A DNA stretch of 8,704 bases. Origin: an uncultured Clostridia bacterium (GTDB lineage Bacteria > Bacillota > Clostridia > Christensenellales > Pumilibacteraceae). The notes below the pieces were generated by a model, which was not told the origin of the DNA, did not search any database, and saw only the letters and a program-made list of their open reading frames with translations. Below are positions 5,790 through 8,704 of the stretch, in pieces. The DNA is taken from the NCBI GenBank assembly GCA_947627075.1, contig CANQUR010000062.1:1-8704 (forward strand), read 5' to 3'. Each line of letters begins with the position of its first letter. Within the stretch, counting starts at the first letter, position 1. Both the position numbers and the translations under genes were made by a program.

Positions 5790-7102
5790 TGGGAGCATTC
5801 AGCGGACTCAGCGAAAGATTAAATCATATATTCAGTAAAATGCGAAGTCGCGGCAAGCTAACGGAGCTTGAAATCAAACAGGCGATGCGCGAAATTCGCG
5901 TTGCTTTGCTTGAAGCCGATGTCAATTTTACGGTAGTTAAGGATTTTGTTGCCAAAATAACGGAAAAGGCAGTCGGGGAACAGATCATCAATAGTCTTAC
6001 CCCCGGTCAACAAGTGGTGAAGATCGTCAATGACGAACTCACAGCTTTAATGGGTAGCACAAACAGTAAGCTTGAAGTTGCAAGTAAGCCACCTACGGTA
6101 TATATGATGTGTGGACTCCAAGGTGCCGGCAAGACTACTATGTGCGGCAAACTTGCTTTAATGCTTAAAAAACAAGGCAAGAAGCCTATGCTTGTCGCTT
6201 GCGACATATACAGACCGGCAGCCATCACTCAATTGAAAGTAGTTGGCTCATCTGTCGGAGTTGAAGTCTTCGAACAGGGGACAAATAAGCCTTATAAAAC
6301 CGCGGCAGCGGCAATAAAAGAAGCTGACTGCAAAGGTTACGACACTGTTATAATCGATACCGCCGGCAGACTTCACATCGATAAAGAGCTTATGGAGGAA
6401 CTCATTGATATAAAGAAAGAGGTAAGACCGGACGAAATTTTGCTTGTTGTCGATTCTATGACCGGACAAGACGCCGTTACGGTTGCTACTTCGTTCAATG
6501 AAAAGCTCGATATTTCGGGCGTGATACTCACCAAGTTAGACGGAGATACCAGAGGCGGCGCAGCGCTTTCCATAAGAGCCGTTACGGGTAAACCTATAAA
6601 GCTTTGCGGCATAGGTGAAAAAATGGGAGACCTCGAACCTTTTTATCCGGACAGAATGGCGTCGAGAATACTCGGTATGGGCGACGTGCTTACGCTTATA
6701 GATAAAGCTCAAAGCGCAGTGACCGAGCAGGAAATGAAAAAAATGGAGGAAAAACTTCGCGCTAACAGTTTTACTCTTGATGATTTTCTGAATCAAATGG
6801 ATACTCTCAATAATATGGGCAGCCTTTCCGATATTTTATCAATGCTCCCCGGAGCAAATAAATTGAAAGTCAAAGATGTTGATGAGACCAGAATGAAAAA
6901 ATATAAAGCTATCATTCAGTCCATGACCATGTATGAACGCGAACATCCCGATATTATCAAGGCGTCGAGACGTAAAAGAATTGCAAACGGAAGCGGCACT
7001 TCTATAATGGAAGTAAACCAACTTCTCAATCAATTTGCTCAGTCAAAGGATATGCTCAAACAGTTGGGAAAAAAGGGCAAGGGAAGAAGATTTCCCTTCT
7101 GA
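5789..7102 (+). CDS. ffh: Signal recognition particle protein Ffh (SRP54 homologue)
   Basis: Ffh binds 4.5S/scRNA and the signal sequences of nascent membrane and secreted proteins, and delivers them to the receptor FtsY in a GTP-dependent way. The 437 residues comprise an N-terminal helical bundle (about 1-85), the SRP GTPase domain and the methionine-rich M domain (about 300-437). The visible motifs are GLQGAGKTT (109-117), DTAGR (190-194), TKLDGD (248-253) and, in the M domain, the RNA-binding SRRKRIANGSG. The M-domain hydrophobic groove contains many Met and Leu residues, as expected. The length is slightly below E. coli (453) because of a short tail ending GRRFPF. The start overlaps the ylxM stop by one base. 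No 4.5S RNA gene is seen in the window. Co-transcription with rpsP is likely because no terminator separates them. Confidence 0.98.
   Translation: MGAFSGLSERLNHIFSKMRSRGKLTELEIKQAMREIRVALLEADVNFTVVKDFVAKITEKAVGEQIINSLTPGQQVVKIVNDELTALMGSTNSKLEVASKPPTVYMMCGLQGAGKTTMCGKLALMLKKQGKKPMLVACDIYRPAAITQLKVVGSSVGVEVFEQGTNKPYKTAAAAIKEADCKGYDTVIIDTAGRLHIDKELMEELIDIKKEVRPDEILLVVDSMTGQDAVTVATSFNEKLDISGVILTKLDGDTRGGAALSIRAVTGKPIKLCGIGEKMGDLEPFYPDRMASRILGMGDVLTLIDKAQSAVTEQEMKKMEEKLRANSFTLDDFLNQMDTLNNMGSLSDILSMLPGANKLKVKDVDETRMKKYKAIIQSMTMYEREHPDIIKASRRKRIANGSGTSIMEVNQLLNQFAQSKDMLKQLGKKGKGRRFPF
7079..7098 (+). other. Short stem-loop at the 3' end of ffh
   Basis: AAGGGAA (7079-7085) pairs with TTCCCTT (7092-7098) around a six-base loop, ending just before the ffh stop codon. 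No T-run follows directly, so it is unlikely to terminate strongly. It could be a processing or mRNA-stability element between ffh and rpsP, or simply a by-product of the coding sequence. Confidence 0.3.
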
Positions 7103-7146
7103 AAAAGTTTATAATTTTTAATTACAATATAAGGAGAAAATTTTTT

Positions 7147-7443
7147 ATGGCAGTTAAGATCAGATTAACTCGTATGGGTGACAAAAAGTCCCCGTTCTAT
7201 CGCGTGATCGTTGCAGATTCTCGCTCACCTCGTGACGGCAAGTTTATTGACCTTGTAGGTACTTATAATCCGCTTACCGAACCGGCTCAAATCAAACTCG
7301 ATCATGACAAGATAACAAAGTGGTTATCTAACGGTGCTCAACCTACCGATACGGTAAAGGCTTTGCTCGTTCAGGATGGTATCATTCCCGAAGGTAAGAA
7401 AGCACCAGCCAAAACCGGTTCGCTCAAAAAGAAAAAGGAATAG
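7147..7443 (+). CDS. rpsP: 30S ribosomal protein S16
   Basis: S16 is a small RNA-binding protein of the 30S body needed for subunit assembly. The N-terminus MAVKIRLTRMGDKKSPFYRV and the VADSRSPRDGKFIDLVGTYNP stretch are diagnostic. The 98-residue length is slightly longer than the B. subtilis protein (90) because of a Lys-rich C-terminal tail, probably disordered and RNA-contacting. AAGGAG (7131-7136) lies ten bases before the ATG. The 44-base gap after ffh has a TATAAT-like string (7110-7115) without a credible -35, so transcription probably comes from the upstream operon promoter. khpA follows after 15 bases. Confidence 0.98.
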   Translation: MAVKIRLTRMGDKKSPFYRVIVADSRSPRDGKFIDLVGTYNPLTEPAQIKLDHDKITKWLSNGAQPTDTVKALLVQDGIIPEGKKAPAKTGSLKKKKE

Positions 7444-7458
7444 TCGAGGAATTCGATA

Positions 7459-7683
7459 ATGAAGGAATTGGTTGAATTTTTGGTAAAAGAGCTTGTCGCA
7501 GATAAGGACAAAGTCAACGTGACTTTGGACGAAGACGTTATAAATATTTCCGTTTCAAAGGATGATATGGGCAAGGTCATTGGCAAGCAAGGAAGAATTG
7601 CTAAAGCTATACGCAATATAGTGAAAGCGGCTTCGATAAAGGAAAACAAAAAATATACTGTCGAGATTCTCGAAGCAAATTGA
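7459..7683 (+). CDS. khpA: KH-domain RNA-binding protein KhpA (YlqC)
   Basis: A 74-residue single KH-domain protein of the KhpA/YlqC family (UPF0109). In streptococci KhpA forms a complex with KhpB (Jag/EloR), binds RNA and influences cell elongation and division. The invariant GxxG RNA-binding loop is GKQG (42-45) in VIGKQGRIAKAI. The full length is normal for the family. GAGG (7446-7449) is nine bases before the ATG. The position between rpsP and rimM is the standard Gram-positive arrangement. A hairpin follows the stop after three bases and may lower expression of rimM-trmD. Confidence 0.95.
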   Translation: MKELVEFLVKELVADKDKVNVTLDEDVINISVSKDDMGKVIGKQGRIAKAIRNIVKAASIKENKKYTVEILEAN

Positions 7684-7686
7684 ATG

Positions 7687-7720
7687 TTAAGGGATTGTTT
7701 ATCAATCCCCTTAATTTTAT
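7687..7720 (+). terminator. Hairpin with short U-tract between khpA and rimM (possible leaky terminator)
   Basis: TTAAGGGATTG (7687-7697) pairs with CAATCCCCTTAA (7703-7714), giving 11 base pairs with one bulged C (7710) and a five-base loop. TTTTAT (7715-7720) follows. The stem is strong but the U-tract is only four long, so partial termination is the best reading. It lies inside an otherwise conserved operon. Confidence 0.6.
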
Positions 7721-7732
7721 AAAAGTAAATTT

Positions 7733-8233
7733 ATGTTTATAACGGTAGGAGATATCATCAAGGCACAAGGGATAAAGGGAGAACTCAAAATTAAACCGTT
7801 GACCGATGATATATCAAGATTTAAGAAAATAAAATATGTCTATATTGACAATGTCAAATATGAAATAAGGTCTTTGCGAATTAGCGACGACTTTGTTTAT
7901 ATTGCCTTAAATGATATTTCAGATCGTAATAATGCCGAAAAATTAGTGGGAAAGGAATTGCAGATCGATCGTAATGAAGCAATAGTTTTGCCCAAAAACA
8001 CTTATTTTATATCTGATATAATAGGTTGTGATGTGTTTCTGTCTGACAAAACCTATGTGGGAAAAGTCGATTATATCTATCAACACGGCGCAGCGGATGT
8101 GTACGAGGTCAAGGGCGTAAAAAATGTGATGTTTCCGTTTTTGAATAGCTTAATGATTTCAATAGATGTTGATTGCAAAAAAATAGTGCTGAACAAAGAA
8201 GAATTTGAGAGGGTAGCCGTATATGAAGATTAG
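7733..8233 (+). CDS. rimM: 16S rRNA processing protein RimM
   Basis: RimM binds S19 and assists maturation of the 30S head domain and 16S rRNA 3' processing. The 166 residues show the N-terminal RimM beta-barrel, with VGDIIKAQGIKGELKIKPLTD (5-25) matching the family's VGxIxxxHGIKGE...PLTD. The common His is Gln12 here. The C-terminal PRC barrel runs from about residue 91 (YFISDIIGCDV) and includes GAADVYEVKG and MFPFLNS. The ATG at 7733 fits the N-terminus expected for the family, but no Shine-Dalgarno is present: the preceding bases are AAAAGTAAATTT. The gene overlaps trmD by 11 bases, so the two are coupled. See the findings for a possible leaderless start. Confidence 0.95.
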   Translation: MFITVGDIIKAQGIKGELKIKPLTDDISRFKKIKYVYIDNVKYEIRSLRISDDFVYIALNDISDRNNAEKLVGKELQIDRNEAIVLPKNTYFISDIIGCDVFLSDKTYVGKVDYIYQHGAADVYEVKGVKNVMFPFLNSLMISIDVDCKKIVLNKEEFERVAVYED

Positions 8234-8704
8234 CATTTTGACCTTATTTCCCGAGATGTTCGAACCTTTGAGACATAGCATTATAAAGCGCGCTACCGAT
8301 AAAAGGGTGTTTGAACTTGATATTGTTGATATACGCGCTTATTCTACGGATAAGCACGGTAAATGCGACGATGAGCCTTTTGGCGGCGGAGCCGGCATGA
8401 TAATGACGCCGCAGCCGATATATGACGCGATTAACAGTATTGATCCGGATCATTCGGCACACAGAATATATATGTCGCCCAAGGGGAAAACCTTAAATGC
8501 GGATATTGCTCAGAGACTAGCATTGAAAAATAATTTATTGATTCTTTGCGGTCATTATGAAGGCGTTGACCAGCGAGTTATAGACTTGTGTATTGATGAT
8601 GAGATATCAATAGGCGATTATGTTCTTACCGGCGGCGAATTGCCGGCAATGGTAGTCACAGATTGTGTTTCGAGATTTATTCCCGGAACAATAAAAGCGG
8701 AATC
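8223..8704 (+). CDS. trmD: tRNA (guanine-N1)-methyltransferase TrmD, 5' part
   Basis: TrmD methylates N1 of G37 in tRNAs with a purine at position 36, using S-adenosylmethionine, and prevents +1 frameshifting. The frame starts at ATG 8223 inside the end of rimM (11-base overlap) and runs off the right edge, giving 160 complete codons of a protein usually about 240 long. It begins MKISILTLFPEMFEPLRHSI and contains DEPFGGGAGMIMTP, LCGHYEGVDQRV (Glu113, equivalent to E. coli Glu116) and ISIGDYVLTGGELPAM, which belong to the SPOUT trefoil-knot domain. Arg151 in SRFIPG probably corresponds to E. coli Arg154. The catalytic Asp169 equivalent and the C-terminal domain lie beyond the window. After SRFIPG the sequence reads TIKAE, where most relatives have VLG. 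Confidence 0.97.
   Translation, partial: MKISILTLFPEMFEPLRHSIIKRATDKRVFELDIVDIRAYSTDKHGKCDDEPFGGGAGMIMTPQPIYDAINSIDPDHSAHRIYMSPKGKTLNADIAQRLALKNNLLILCGHYEGVDQRVIDLCIDDEISIGDYVLTGGELPAMVVTDCVSRFIPGTIKAE

Noticed and set aside
7087..7115. TATAAT at 7110-7115 as a separate rpsP promoter
   Set aside because: At the correct spacing the -35 position reads roughly AAGATT, which is a poor match, and no extended -10 TG is present.
1..8704. CRISPR arrays, insertion sequences, tRNA/rRNA genes, 4.5S RNA, known riboswitches
   Set aside because: No regularly spaced repeats, transposase-like frames, terminal inverted repeats or cloverleaf-like sequences were seen. The gene content is conserved chromosomal material.

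Overview
The window looks like chromosomal DNA from a low-to-moderate GC Gram-positive bacterium, most likely of class Clostridia and perhaps an uncultured gut-type lineage. The evidence is the gene order ylxM-ffh-rpsP-khpA-rimM-trmD, a lon-ysxC pair, near-consensus sigma-A promoters with 17-base spacers, AGGAGG-type ribosome binding sites, and U-tailed hairpin terminators. The lineage is an inference from gene order and protein similarity. No search was run. All recognised genes lie on the + strand, the standard genetic code fits, and no mobile element, CRISPR array, tRNA or rRNA is visible.

Layout. (1) 1-717 is the 3' part of a DUF2974/Mbeg1-like alpha/beta-hydrolase gene that starts before the window. 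(2) 746-3824 is a lon-ysxC operon: a sigma-A promoter, the ATP-dependent protease LonA, the ribosome-assembly GTPase YsxC/EngB overlapping it by 4 bases, and a terminator. (3) 3907-4548 holds an unrecognised 198-aa, eight-cysteine protein. Its strong Shine-Dalgarno sequence lies inside a long RNA hairpin, which is the most unusual structure in the window. (4) 4549-5357 is a one-gene unit for a metallophosphoesterase, with an extended -10 promoter covered by two inverted repeats and a UUCG-loop terminator. (5) 5422-8704 is the SRP/ribosome-maturation operon: a perfect-consensus promoter, a 5'-end stem-loop, ylxM, ffh, rpsP, khpA, a hairpin, rimM and the 5' part of trmD, which runs off the right edge.

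Functionally the window is mostly housekeeping. It covers protein quality control (Lon), 50S assembly (YsxC), co-translational targeting (YlxM and Ffh), 30S protein S16 and its maturation (RimM), an RNA-binding KH protein (KhpA), and tRNA m1G37 methylation (TrmD). The accessory material is the cysteine-rich protein and the metallophosphoesterase between the two conserved blocks. I did not find a convincing new multi-gene system. The best leads are the hairpin-controlled cysteine-rich gene and several RNA or operator-like structures at the unit boundaries.
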